This document shows positions 12,155 to 24,056 of a stretch of 64,000 bases of DNA, piece by piece. This DNA comes from Mallotus nudiflorus. Taxonomy: Eukaryota; Streptophyta; Magnoliopsida; Malpighiales; Euphorbiaceae. The position numbers were made by a program, and so were the translations under genes. The DNA is taken from the NCBI GenBank assembly GCA_947683625.1, contig CANTUR010000846.1:62001-126000 (forward strand). The letters are read 5' to 3'. The notes beneath the pieces were generated by a model. That model saw only the letters and a list, made by a program, of their open reading frames with translations, was not told the DNA's origin and searched no databases. Positions within the stretch are counted from its first letter, which is position 1. The number at the start of each line of letters is the position of its first letter.

Positions 12155-12673
12155 TGAGTATTGGATACCGGTGCTAGTTCTCATATATGTTCTTCCTTGC
12201 AGGATCTAGCAAGTGAAAGAAGGTTAGGGTCAAATAAAGTGACTTTTAAGCTTGGAGATAGAGCAAGTGTTGCTGCTAAAGCTATAGGAACCACCTATAT
12301 TGACTTGTATAACCATGTTTTGTTATTGGACAATGTTTTAAATGTACTTAATGCTTATAAGAACATAATCTCTATTTCTAGTTTGACTAGAAAAGGTTAT
12401 AAATTTTTATTTGAAAGAGATGTATGTACTATCTACTTTAATAATGAGATAGTTAGCATCGGTTATGTATTACATGGTCTTTATTATATTGATAATAAAT
12501 CCAATAACAATCATTATCCAACCAATATGAATTTTGTGAATATAATGCTAATTGATAATGCCTCTAATTCAAAATATCTATGGCACTTACATTTAAGTCA
12601 CATTGTGAATGATAGAATCATAAAGTTGGAAAGGATGGGAATTTTGAGAATCTGCATCCAATCTGACTTGTGA
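12155..12673 (+). pseudogene. Copia protease and GAG-pre-integrase fragment
   Basis: The protease active-site motif is intact as LDTGASSHIC at about 12158-12190. It is followed by ERRLGSNKVTFKLGD, VLLLDNVLNVLNAYKNIISI and SLTRKGYKF. The GAG-pre-integrase zinc region follows with SKYLWHLHLSHIVNDRIIKL and MGIL. The frame breaks near 12660, where the related minus copy continues into TYEACLQGKM. The protease would cleave the copia polyprotein. Confidence 0.8.
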
Positions 12674-13480
12674 GGCTTGTATCCAAGGCAAGATGACTTG
12701 GTCACCATTTGCTGGACAAATGGAAAGAGCTAAAGAAATTTTGGAAATTATACATAGTGATGTATATTGGCCATTTAACCAAATAGCAAGAGGCAGGTTC
12801 TACTACTTCATTACCTTTATAGATGATCTATTAAGGTTTAGACACTTGTATTTGATGAAATATAAAAGTGAATCCTTTGAAAAGTTCAAGGAATTCAAAG
12901 TCCAAGTAGAGAACTAAACAAGGAAAAGTATTAAAATCCTTTAATTGGATTAAAGAGGTGAATACTTAAGTACCTAATTCATGGAGTTCTTTAAGGAACA
13001 TGGCATTATATCATAACTAACTCCACTCTGAACACCTCAACTCAATGGTGTGTCCAAAAGGAGGAATCAAACTCTATTAGATATGGTTTGATCAATGATA
13101 AGTTATACAAATTTGCTTACTTTCTTTTAGGGTTTTGCATTGCAAATTGTCATTTACATATTAAACCGCATTCCATCTAAGTTTGTTTCTACCACACCAT
13201 ATGAGATATGGCATGGTAAGGCACTAAGTCTTTAAGCATGTTAAGATTTGGGGATGCCTAGCCTACATCAAAAGGTTAAAAATAGACAAATTAGATGTAA
13301 GGTCAATTCAAGGAAGATTTTTTGGATATCCTAAAGATAGTTTGGGATATTATTTTTGTCTTCCTGCTGAGCAAGTTATTATTGTAAACATAGATGCCAT
13401 ATTTCTTAAAAAAGAATTTCTTTAAGAAGGTGGTAAAGGAAATAAGATAACATTAAAAGAAGAGTCTTTTAATAATGCAA
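12674..13480 (+). pseudogene. Copia integrase fragment
   Basis: The core starts with ILEIIHSDVYWPFNQIARG (first catalytic Asp in HSDV), then FYYFITFIDDLLRF and FEKFKEFKVQVEN, where a stop closes the open part at 12917. Further pieces in shifted frames include PQLNGVSKRRNQTLLDM, ILNRIPSKFVSTTPYEIW and FFGYPKDSLGYYF-like text up to about 13400. The SDRGGEY region with the second Asp is damaged (RGEYLST). Confidence 0.75.
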
Positions 13481-13494
13481 ATCAAGTTGATCAA

Positions 13495-15185
13495 ATGGAT
13501 ATAGATCAATCCCAAGAGTCTAATCCCATTGAAAATATCATCACACTAACTTTTAGAAAGATAGGTAGGGTATCTCATCCATCGGAGAGATATGGTTTTC
13601 TGCATGATATGCAAGAGTTGCATATGCATAAAGAAGACAATCATGATGATGATCCTACAACATTTGAAGAGGCTTTATTAGATAAAGATTCTTTTAAACA
13701 ACTTGAAGCAATGAAATTCGAAATGGATTCCATGTATACAAACCAAGTCTGGACACTTGTTGATCCACTTGAAGGTATCATACCTATAGGTTGTAAATGG
13801 ATATTTAAGAAAAAGATTGGTGCAAATGCAAAGGTTGATACCTACAAAGCAAGGCTTGTAATAAAAGGGTTTTGCCAAAGGTAAGGGGTTGACTATAAGG
13901 AGACCTTCTCACCAATAGCCATGCTTAAATCCATTTGGATACTTCTTGCCATTGCTGCACACTATGACTATGAGATTTGGCAAATGGATGTTAAAGCTGC
14001 TTTTCTCAATGGTTATGTTGAGGAAGAGATTTATATGGAACAACCTAAAGGTTATGAATCTAAGGAAAGTTCTAAAGTGTGCAAGCTTAATAGATTTATT
14101 TATGGTATAAAGAAAGCTTTAAGGAGTTGGAATCATCATTTTGATGAAGCCATATGATCATTTGGCTTTATTAAAAATGAAGATGAGTCTTGTGTGTACA
14201 AAAAGGTTAGTGGGAGCCAACTTGCTTTCCTAGCATTATATATGGATGATATGTTATTAATTGGAAATGATGTTGGCATGCTTACAAATGTGAAACTATG
14301 GCTATATAAATCTTTCCCCATGAAATACTGAAGGTAAGCTACATATATTCTTGGCATTCGAGTCTATAGAAATAGATCGAAAAGAATGATAGGCTTATCC
14401 TAAAGTCTTTACTTGGAAAAGGTGTTGAAGAGGTTCAACATGCTTGATTCTAATAGAGGATTGTTACCATTTAGGCATGGTGTCCATTTATCTAAGGTTA
14501 TGTCACCTAACACACTCAAGGAAATGGAGCAAATTGCTGATTCGACTATAGGAAGCTTAATGTATGATATATTATGTACAAGGCCTGATATTGTCTATAC
14601 TATTAGTATGACTAGCAGGTTTCAATCCAATCCAGGTTTAGAACACTAGATAGTTGTTAAGGAAATCTTTAAGTACTTGAGAAGGACTAAATGTTTTGCC
14701 TTAACTTATGGAGGAAGTGATCTATAGATATATGGTTTCAAAAATTCTGATTTTCAATCATATAGTGATGATAGAAAGTCTATCTCTGGGTTTGTTTTTA
14801 TCTATAATGGTGGTGCAGTGAGCTGGAAGAGTTCCAAGAAAATGTCACTACTAATTCCACTATAGAAGCTTAATATATAGTTGCATTAGATGCTACTAAA
14901 GAAGTTGTTTAGATTAAGAAGCTCATTATTGAACTAAAAGTTATTCCTTCCATTAAGTCCCTGATTCCTCTCTATTATGACAATAATCGGGCCATTGCTT
15001 TGGAAAAAGAATTGAGGTCTCATAAAAAATCCAAACATATAGAAAGGCGTTTCCATATTATCATAGAACTTGCTAGAAAATATGACATCATTATGCAAAA
15101 GGTAGCTTTGGCTGATAATGTGGCTGATCTACTAACCAAGGCACTTACTTAGTTATAGTTGGACCACCATCTTGAGAAGATGGGT
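13495..15185 (+). pseudogene. Copia reverse transcriptase and RNase H
   Basis: This copies element RNA into DNA. The open part at 13495-13884 has MYTNQVWTLVDPLEGI and GCKWIFKKKIG, ending GFCQR before a stop at 13882. The next frame has QMDVKAAFLNGYVEEEIYME and VCKLNRFIYGIKKALRSWN. The catalytic YMDD box is present (LYMDDMLLIGND, about 14236-14270). Thumb and RNase H pieces follow: DSTIGSLMYDILCTRPDIVY, then FQSYSDDRKSISGFVFIYNG and the tail with ADNVADLLTKAL in a shifted frame near 15110-15150. I count at least eight stops or shifts, so it is dead, though the active-site box survives. Confidence 0.85.
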
Positions 15186-15226
15186 CTTAAATATTATAGT
15201 GAATGACGTTATTGCTAGTGGAAGAT

Positions 15227-17295
15227 TATTAGTATAGATGTGCCTTAGTGCCATTCTTGAAATGTATAATGACATTGTAAATTATCCCTATGGCAATAAA
15301 ATATTCGTTTAAATAAAGTGTTTATTTATTTGAGTATTTATGCCTTAGCATTATGTTAAATAAATTTATTATCAAGAGTTGATAATATGAGTTACAAATT
15401 TATTTTGTACATATGCTATAAATTTTTCATAGTTGTATAATTAATATTTGGGTAATATTGATTAGACTATCACCTCTGTCTATTTTCCTTAACTAGTATG
15501 TGATACTAATAGTGGGAGGTAGTGAGTCTCATGCTACTTGATATGAGATATCAAAATAGACATGTGGATACTTATATGATGGGTGGATCAAATGCAATGT
15601 TAGATTTGTGATTGCATGGACATTCACTTATAGTAAATAATTACAATCTAGGTCATAATATTATATATAGTCCTTTAACCTGAGGTGACACGATCATCCA
15701 TATTTGAGTGGTTAAGGTTTGTTAGCACTTACATACTTATGTTAATCACACATGGGTATATGGCATGTGGTGGCTCTAGTTAGTTGAGTGTAGGGATGAG
15801 TGTTCAACTAAGAAGGGATTCATTGCCTAGAGTGAACTGGGATAAGTTCTTATGCTATCTAAGCTCTTTCTTGATCAATAAGTTCCTAGCCAAGACAAAT
15901 ATGATACAAACTGAAAGAGTTTTAATGTTGGTTATATTTTATCAAGAATAGAACTTGAGATGAGGTCATATGATATAACTATTAGAGTTTGATTAAACCT
16001 TGACTTTAAGCGATATTGAGATCTTCTAATGAAAGGATTTTAGTGCATGGTAATTATGACCATAAGGGTTCATGTGAATTAATAAATGCATTCATTTCTA
16101 ATTGGGTAGTTGTGGTATCGATGCTAGGGGTCACTCACAACTTATAAGAACTAAATGTGTATAATTGGGATTTTCACATTTAGACTTGAAAGGAGTTTCA
16201 AATAATATCAAGTGTTGATATTATCTTCTCATTGCCAATTAGATATGAACCTAGTAAGTCACACCTAATAAAACTTTGCAAAATCACTATTTATATTAAT
16301 CTAATTATTGATTAAAGAGTTTAATCAATTAATTAAGATTAATAGAATTGGATTTATGCTTTAAGCAATGATTCTAGCATATCATGAAATCTAATTCAAG
16401 TAAAGGTTTAATAATTAATTTATACTTAATTAAAATAAGATATTAATTAAAGTATTTAATTAATTATATATATGTTGTTACTTAGATTAATGGCCTAAGT
16501 TGTTTAGGCCTTGGAGCAAAAGAGTTTTGGACTAAAGATTAATCTAAGATGTAAACAAATTTGCATGGCAAGTAATATGATGTCATGGATAATGTCAATT
16601 CTAGACTTGCATGGCAAGTAATATGATGTCATGAATGATGTCAATTCTTTACTTGCATGGCAAGTAATGTAATGTCATGGATGATTTCAATTCTATACTT
16701 GCTTGGTAAGTAATGTGATGTCATAGATGATGTCAAGAGTTCTATACTTGCATGGCAAGTTATATGTCATGGATGATGTCATAACATGTGATGTAAGCAA
16801 TGACATCATTAGGGTTTCTTTTCTCTACATATAAATAGATAACTTAAGAAATGTTCTTAAGGTTAGAAAAATTAAGAATTTTTTGTAGAGACATAAAAAT
16901 AAAAGCAAACAACATATACTCAAAACTCTAGTATTTTTGCAAGGAGATTAAGTTCGTGTAAGTCTATAAAGGGTAATTGAGAGAGGCTACTTTCATCTAA
17001 CCAAATCAAAGCAAGAAGGTGATTAGTGAATCTCTGGTGTTTTAAGCTAGAGGTATCACATTTAGAAGACTTAAAGAGTTGATTCAAGAGTTGAATCAAA
17101 GGAGCTAATCATTTAGTAGATTGATTGTGGTCTACATCAAACAATTGGGAAATTATAAGTATTATGCAATTTAGATTTCCTAAGTTTTGTATTTATACAT
17201 GTTGATGTATATTAGCTATGTCTTAAATTGCAAATTAGATCCTAGGATTGGAATTCTTAATGAGATCAAGGATTATGTTGAGCAAAATTTTAACA
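15227..17295 (+). mobile_element. Copia 3' LTR (copy 1)
   Basis: It follows the copia purine tract GTGGAAGAT directly. It begins TATTAGTATAGATGTGCC (TG changed to TA) and ends GAGCAAAATTTTAACA. The length is about 2.07 kb. From about 15969 on it aligns with 17340-18774. The region near 15290-15350 has AATAAA-like signals, and 16562-16797 holds a 46-bp tandem array absent from copy 2. Confidence 0.75.
16562..16797. repeat. 46-bp tandem array inside copia LTR copy 1
   Basis: Five units start at 16562, 16608, 16654, 16700 and 16749 and share TGCATGGCAAGTAAT and GATGTCATGGATGATGTCAA. The period is 46 bases for the first four and 49 for the last. LTR copy 2 lacks it at the matching place, so it expanded in copy 1 alone or was lost from copy 2. 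Confidence 0.85.
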
Positions 17296-17339
17296 TTTGC
17301 CCTACTTAGTAGTTGATTTCTAAGTATCATAATTGATTC

Positions 17340-18774
17340 CTTCACATATATTATAGATATTAGAGTTTAACTATACCATAACTCTAGGCCCTTATCGAGA
17401 TCTTTTAATAAAGGGAGTTCAGTGCACGGTAATTATGACCAAAGGGTTTGTGTGAATCAATACATGCATTCATTTTTAATTGGGTAGTTGTGATATCAAT
17501 GCTAGGGGTTACTCATAACTTTTGAGAACTAAATGTGTATAATTGAGATTTTCACATTTAGATTTGAAAGGAGTTTCAAATTATATCAAATGTTGATATT
17601 ATCTTCTCATTACTAATTAGACATGAACCTAATAAGTCAAACCTATAAGAGTTTTGCCAAATCATCATCAATATTAATCTAATTATTGATTAAAGTGTTT
17701 AATCGAATAATTAAGATTAATGGAATTGGATTTATGCTTTAAGCAATGATTCTAGCGTATCATGAAATCTAATTCAAGTAAAGGTTTAATTATTAATTTA
17801 TACTTAATTAATATGAGATATTAATTAAGGTATTAAATTAATAATATTTTAACTGATATTAATGTCCCAAGTAGTTTGGGCCTAGACCCAAAAGAGTTTT
17901 AGACCAAAGATTAATCTAAGATGTTGAGAAAGCCCATGAACCTAATATAAGCCCATTTATTTAATGGATTGGGCTTGGGTCTAGTGTTGGCCTAATTACC
18001 AAGCCCAAGTCTATATAAAAGGATATGGTCAAATTTCTCATGTTAGGCACATGTTATCTCTAATATGTAAATTATTGACCATGGTAAATTTGTCATGTTA
18101 GGCACGTATTATCTTTAATGTGTAAATTTTTGGCTAAGGTAAAAGATAAAGATTAGGTTGCATTGATAAGTGTACAAAATGAATGTGGATATAATACATG
18201 AGATGTATTCTTTACATCTTCTTTGTACATTAGTGAATCACATATATAACTTGTATAATTATTATGACAAGTTGTATGCTTATTAGATAAGAGATAATGT
18301 AATAAGGAGCATGCTTTTTCTACATATATACATAACCTAAGAAATGTTTCTAAGGTTAGAAGTTGTGTTAAGAAAAGTTAGAGACACACCACAAAATAGA
18401 GAAACAACATATACACATCACAAACCCTAAATGTTCTTATAAAGAGTAAAATTAGTGCAACACATATGATGGTCAATTAAAAGGGTACTTGTAACTAATC
18501 AATATAAGCAAGAAGGGGATTTAGTGGAGCTTTGGTGTGTTAAGGTAAAGGACTTATATTTGGGAGGCTAAACCATTTAATTCAAGTGCTAACCTAAAGC
18601 ATCCAAAGCTTATAGATAACTATTGTGGTCTATATTAAAATAAGAGTTTGTAAGTTTTCTTAAACTTAGAGTTTCCTAGGTTAATGTGTATATATGCTGC
18701 TTGTTGTTTATCTATGTGTAAAATGCAAAATGAATCCTTGGGAATGGAATTCTTCATGTTATGAAGGGTTATTA
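17340..18774 (+). mobile_element. Copia LTR copy 2, 5'-truncated and interrupted
   Basis: It aligns with 15969-17290 over most of its length (for example ATGCTAGGGGTTACTCATAA, TTGGATTTATGCTTTAAGCA, GGAATTGGATTTATGC). The first 740 bases of the LTR are missing. The match breaks at 18774 and resumes at about 24034-24056 (GTTATGCAAGTGAAATTTTT) on the far side of the three-LTR gypsy insertion. A 55-base duplication at 18025-18136 (CATGTTAGGCAC in each half) replaces the 46-bp array of copy 1. Confidence 0.7.
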
Positions 18775-19557
18775 ATATGAACCCTACCTATAATAGAGAT
18801 AGAATGTGCATCTGACTTTGAATATTAGCCCAAGGATCATTAAGGATAGGTTGTGTTAATGGAACTAAACCCCTTGCTTATTAAATTGAAGCAAGATACT
18901 TAGCTATTAAAAGATGAACAATCACACAATTCTAAGTCTAATCTAACTTGCAAAGTAGATGAAAGGTAAATGTGAAATAATTCAAGTAAACTTGAAAAGT
19001 TTCAAAAGAATAAAGTTAAGGTAAAACCTCACTTAATTGATTAACATTGTCAAAAATACATTCTAAATTCGTCCAAAATATGTATAGCCCTTATATAGGA
19101 ATGTAAACAACCTAACCCTTGAAGGAAAAGGTTTTTTTCCTTATTCCCAAAGATGCTTATATAGGAATTTCCTTCAAAATATGACAACTAATGACAACTC
19201 ATCTTTGAAAAGTCAAAATTAACAACTCATTACAACTCATGACAAATAAGAAAAATGATAACTCTTGACAACTAAGTATTGAAGCATGTCATGTCACATG
19301 TTGACCATTGACCATTGACTTTGACTTGTTGACTATTTGACTTTGACTTTGAGTTGTTGACTTATTGACTTTGACTTAGAATATCCTTGAATCTTCTTAC
19401 ATCTTTTAGAATCTTCCTTATTGGCTTTAAAATTGGAAAATAACTCAAACTTCATCCATATCAAACTAATTAATTTCAAAATAAGAAACTAAGCTAATTA
19501 GCTTGAATTCTTCATATTAAGCTCCATGCTTGCACTTTTAATCCCTTTTAGGGTTCT
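18775..19557 (-). repeat. LTR 1 of the three-LTR element
   Basis: It matches 21046-21783 and 23263-24028. On the minus strand there is a TATA-like CTATATAAGGGC (around 19093-19104), present in all three copies, which could be the LTR promoter. The repeated words TGACAACTCATGACAACT and TTGACTTTGACTT form short internal repeats in each copy. Confidence 0.8.
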
Positions 19558-20099
19558 TATTATTCCCTCCCTCTTAAAGATGATTTGCCCTTGAATCATA
19601 GCCATCTTCTAAAGTTTATAAATTCATGAATCCTCCAAAGTCAAACACAAACTCCTTTGTTAAAAATGTCTCCTTTAAAGTAATATTCCACAAAAGTAGC
19701 TTTAAGAGAACTTGAACTAGATGGAACATTTGAAGCATAGAACTTTTGGTCATGAACTTGTACGGATTACATTCTTGTTGCTTCCTTTTAAACTTAAAAC
19801 ATGAATAGCTCAAGCTCTTATTACCATAAGTGAAGACTCTATAAATTTATGATGGATATAAGGAACTTCATGAACATCATCAAATGGATCTTTATATGGC
19901 ATAGAAGTATGTAAAACAACTTCTAAAACACTAGAAAAAGAAAGATTAAAATTGTTAGTATAATCATAATGAATAACTAGCTCTTTATCCTCCTCCTTCT
20001 TTTGTGTACAAACTTCTCGATATTCCTCTACATGATGCAGGCACTCATCATGATCACAAAATGCACTCCTAACAATTTCTTGAGTAGCTAATCCTTGTA

Positions 20100-20933
20100 C
20101 AACTTCAGTAGATTGCTCAAAACTTTGTAAACACTCCTTGTTAGCTTCAATGAGTTCAACAATTTCACTATTCTAGGATTAACACTCTATTTTTTGTCTC
20201 CTCACATACAAGATATTTTTTTTAACACTTCTCTTTATGAATAATGCTCTCCTCCACTTTATTAGTTTGATCACATAATTGATCCTCATGCTTCTTATCA
20301 TGATCACTTAATGTTATTTCAACATTAGTACCACTCTTATTGTTAACCTTATTACTCTAACTCTCTATCTCTCTAAAGTAAGTGTAATCACATCATTCAA
20401 AGATAAATTAAGTTGCAATTGTACCATAAACATAAGATCTTGTCTAATTTCACTCTTAAGCCCACTTATGAATCTTGCAATTTTTTGCCCTTTAAATTCA
20501 CCTATATCACTTGCAATTACAAAAAAACGTAAACTTTTTTAGCATAATCATTAACACTTAATTCATCCCCTTGTTTAAAACTTTGCAATTTAAGATAGAA
20601 TTTATTCCAAACATCATGAGGAATGAAATATCTAGACATTAACCTTTTCATTAACTCCTAATTTTTAACCTCATTTACCATTAAATCTTCCTACCATATA
20701 GAAGTGTGACCTAAAAATTTATTAAAAGCAAGTTTTCTCTTTTTAAAATCATATATCTTAAAAGAATAAAAAATATCCTCCATTTGTTTCACCCATTTTA
20801 AGTAAACAAAAGGATCATCCCCACCAAGAAAATAAGGCATATCCATGCTAAAAATCATGTTTAAGAAAAAAAACTTCAAAAAGCACTCCCTTATGTGTTT
20901 AAACTGAAGGATGTAAATGTTCTCGTGTTTCAC
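20100..20933 (-). pseudogene. Gypsy gag remnant, internal region 1
   Basis: The frame from about 20880 reads MDMPYFLGGDDPFVYLKWVK, MEDIFYSFKIYDFKKRKLAF and FLGHTSIW before a stop, then RYFIPHD and a degraded KLQSFKQGDELSVNDY in the same sense. This is the Retrotrans_gag (PF03732) pattern of Ty3/gypsy capsids. No protease or reverse transcriptase follows before the LTR at 19557. The rest, to 19558, contains a repeated low-complexity coding-like tail (MPYEDPFDNVNEVPYVHNEF in the sister copy). Confidence 0.7.
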
Positions 20934-21045
20934 TCATAATTTTTTATTTTTTAAATATGAAGAATTAAGAAAAAGAATAAGAGATTATGCACAAAAATTA
21001 AATGGGTATGTAACCAAACCTTAAAGTTTGGTTTTGATACCAAAC

Positions 21046-21783
21046 TGATACAAACCTTACATATAACAGAGATAGAAGGCTCATCCAACTTTGAATATTA
21101 ACCTAATGATCACCAAGGATAGGTTGTGTTGATCGAGCTAAACCCCTTGCCTATTAAATTGAAGCAAGATACTTAGTTATTAAAAGATAAACAATCATAC
21201 AATTCTAAGTCTAATCTAACCTAGCAATTGTAATGAAAGGTAGATGTGAAATAATTCAAGTAAACTTGCAAAGTTTCAAAAGAACAAAGTTAAGGGAAGA
21301 CCTCAGTTAATTGATTAAAATTGTCAAAAATACATCCTAAATTCGTCCAAAATATGTATAGCCCTTATATAGGCATATAAACAACCTAACCCTTGAATGA
21401 AAAGGTTTTCTTCCTTATTCCTAAAGATGGCTATATAGGAAAATCCTTCATTAAGGAGATTTCCTTCAAAATATGACAACTCATCTTTGAAAAGTCAAAA
21501 TTGACAACCCATTACAACTCATGACAACTAAGCAAAATGACAACTAATGATAACTAAGCATTGAAGCATGCCATGTCACATGTTGACCATTGACCCATAA
21601 TTTTGACTTGTTGACTTTGACTTTGAGTTGTTGACATATTAACTTTGACTTAGAATATCCTTGAATCTTCCTTATTGATTGCAAATTTGGAAAATAACTC
21701 AAACTTCATCCAAATCAAGCTAATTAGCTTGAATTCTTTATATTAAGCTCCATGCTAGCACTTTTAATCCCTTTTAGGGTTCA
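21046..21783 (-). repeat. LTR 2 of the three-LTR element (middle copy)
   Basis: It starts TGATACAAACC on the + strand and ends TTTTAGGGTTCA, so the minus-strand LTR is TGAACCC...GTATCA. PBS-like sequence lies on its left side (21030-21041) and the purine tract on its right (21784-21803). It therefore serves as a shared LTR for both internal regions. Confidence 0.8.
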
Positions 21784-22049
21784 TATTATTCCCTCCCTCT
21801 TGAAGATGATGCGCCCTCGAATCATAGCCATCTTTTGAAGTTAATAAATTCATGAATCCTCTAGGGTCAAATACAAACTCCTTTGTTGAAAATGTCTCCT
21901 TTAAAGTAATGCTTCAAAAAAGTAGCTTCAAGATAACTTAAACTAGATGGAACATTTGAAGTATAGAACTTTTGGTCATGAACTTGTAAGGATTTCATTC
22001 TTGTTGCTTCCTTTTAAACTTGAAACATGAATAGCTCAAGCTCTTCTTG

Positions 22050-23100
22050 CTATAAGCAAAGACTCCATAAATTCATTATGGACATAAGGAACTTCATTAA
22101 CATTATCAAATGGATCTTCATATGGCATAGAAGTGTGTAAAACAATTTGCAAAACACTAGAAGAAGAAAGATTAAAATTGTTAGTATAATCATAATGAAT
22201 AACAAGCTCTTTATCCTCCTCCTTCTTTTATGTACAAACTTCTTGATATTCCTCTTCATGATACAGGCACTCTTCATGATCATAAGATGCATTCTTAACA
22301 ACTTCTTGAGTAGCTAATCCTTGTACAACTTTAATAGATTGCTCAAAACTTTGTAAACACTCCTTGTTAGCTTTAATGAGTTCAATAATATCACTTTCTT
22401 GGATTCACACTTTATTTTTTATCTCCTTATATATAACATCTTCTTTCTCACACTTCTCTTTATGAATACTGCTCTCCTCCACTTTATTAGTTTGATCATA
22501 CAATTGATCTTCATGCTTCTTTTGATGATCACTCAATGCTATTTTAACATTAGCACCACTCTTACCATCAACCTTATTACTCTAACTCTCTCTCTTTAAA
22601 CCAAGTGTAATAACATCATTAAAAGAAAAATTAAGTTGCCATTGTACCATAAATATAAGATCTTGTCTAATTTCACTCTTAGTCCTGCTTATGAATCTTA
22701 CAATTTTCTGCCCTTTAGATTCACCTAAATCACTTGCATTTACAAAAAAACTTAAACTTTTAAGCATAATCATCAGCACTTGATTCAGCCCCTTATTTAA
22801 GTCTTTATAATTTAAGATAGAATTTATTCCTAAAATCATAAGGAATGAAATATCTAGACATCAACCTTTTCATTAACTCCCAATTTCTAACCTCATTTAC
22901 TATTAAATCTTCCCACCATATAGCAGCGTGACCCAAAAATTTATTAAAAGTAAGTTTGCACTTTTTAAAATCACATATCTTAAGAGAATTGAATATCTCC
23001 TCCATTTGTTACACCAATTTCAAGGAAACAAAAGGATAATCCCCAACAAGAAAATAAGGCATATCCATGCTAAAAATCACGTTTGAAAAAAAAATCTTTA
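22050..23100 (-). pseudogene. Gypsy gag remnant, internal region 2
   Basis: It is homologous to 20100-20933. Pieces include MEEIFNSLKICDFKKCKLTF, HAAIWWEDLIVNEVRNWELM and RYFIPYDFRNKFYLKL (22805-23005), then FISRTKSEIRQDLIFMVQWQ (about 22660-22700) after a frame change. The Trp-Trp that is lost to a stop in the other copy is kept here. The downstream part (22050-22301) carries the acidic tail shared with copy 1. Confidence 0.7.
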
Positions 23101-23262
23101 AAAAGCACTACCTTACATGTTTACACTCAAGGATGTGAATGCTCTTGTGTTTCACTCAAATGTTTTTTTAAATATAAAGAATTGAGAAAAAGAAGAAAAG
23201 ATTATGCATGAAAATTAAAGGTATATGTAACCAAACCTTGAAGTTTGGTTATGATACCAAAT

Positions 23263-24028
23263 TGATACAAACCCTACCTATAACAGAGATAGAATGCATA
23301 TCCAACTGTGAATATTAGCCCAAGGATCATCAAGGATAGGTTGTGTTGATGGAGCTAAACCCCTTATTAAATTGAAGCAAGATACTTAGCTATTAAAAGA
23401 TGAACAATCACATAATTCTAAGTCTAATCTGACCTACAATTATAATGAAAGGTAGATGTGAAACAATTCAAGTAAACTTGTAAATTTTCAAAAGAACAAA
23501 GTTAAGGGAAAACCTCACTTAATTGATTAAAATCGTCAAAAATACATCTTAAATTCGTCAAAAATATGTTTAGCCCTTATATAGGCATGTAAACTACCTA
23601 ACCCCTTGAAGGAAAATGTTTTCTTCCTTATTCCCAAAGATGACTATATAGGAAAATCCTTAATTAAGGAGATTTCCTTAAAAATATGACAACTCATGAC
23701 TACTTATCTTTGAAAAGTTAAAATTGACAACTCATTTCAACTCATGTTAACTCATGACAACTAAGCGTTTAAACATGCCATGTCATATGCTGACCATTGA
23801 CCCATGACTTTGGTTTGTTGACTTATTGACTTTGACTTGGAATATTCTTAAATCTTCCCACATCTTCTAAAATCTTCTTGAATCTTCCTTATTGTCTCTA
23901 AAATAGGAAAATAACTTAAAATTTGTTCATATTAAGCTAAGTAATTTCAGAATAGGAAATTAAGCTAATTAGCTTGAATACTTCATATTCATCTCCATGC
24001 TTGCACTTTTAATCCCTTTTAGGGCTCA
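23263..24028 (-). repeat. LTR 3 of the three-LTR element (5' LTR by orientation)
   Basis: It reads TGATACAAACCC at the left end and GGGCTCA at the right end. A PBS-like TTTGGTATCATAACC lies just inside on the minus strand (23245-23260), and TATTA follows at 24029-24033. The TATA-like CTATATAAGGGC is at about 23575-23587. Confidence 0.8.
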
Positions 24029-24056
24029 TATTAGTTATGCAAGTGAAATTTTTCAA

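Larger units (their letters stand above)
11691..15226 (+). mobile_element. Ty1/copia element, 5'-truncated internal region
   Basis: The order is gag, protease, integrase, reverse transcriptase, RNase H, which is diagnostic of Ty1/copia. A purine tract (GTGGAAGAT) and an LTR follow. The 5' LTR and the gag N terminus are missing, since sequence left of about 11690 is repetitive non-coding DNA of another element. All domains carry stops or frameshifts. A second, shorter copy of the same family lies on the minus strand at 58598-59960. Confidence 0.85.
18775..24028 (-). mobile_element. Gag-only gypsy element arranged LTR-int-LTR-int-LTR
   Basis: Three LTR copies (18775-19557, 21046-21783, 23263-24028) alternate with two internal regions (19558-21045, 21784-23262). 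The whole block is flanked by TATTA at 18770-18774 and at 24029-24033. On the minus strand each internal region starts with a PBS-like TTTGGTATCA (initiator-Met tRNA type, 21030-21041 and 23249-23260) and ends with a purine tract (AAGAGGGAGGGAATAA). Only gag remnants are found inside, so this is a non-autonomous derivative. The TG start of the first LTR is damaged (ATATGAACCC against TGATACAAACCC). Confidence 0.85.
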
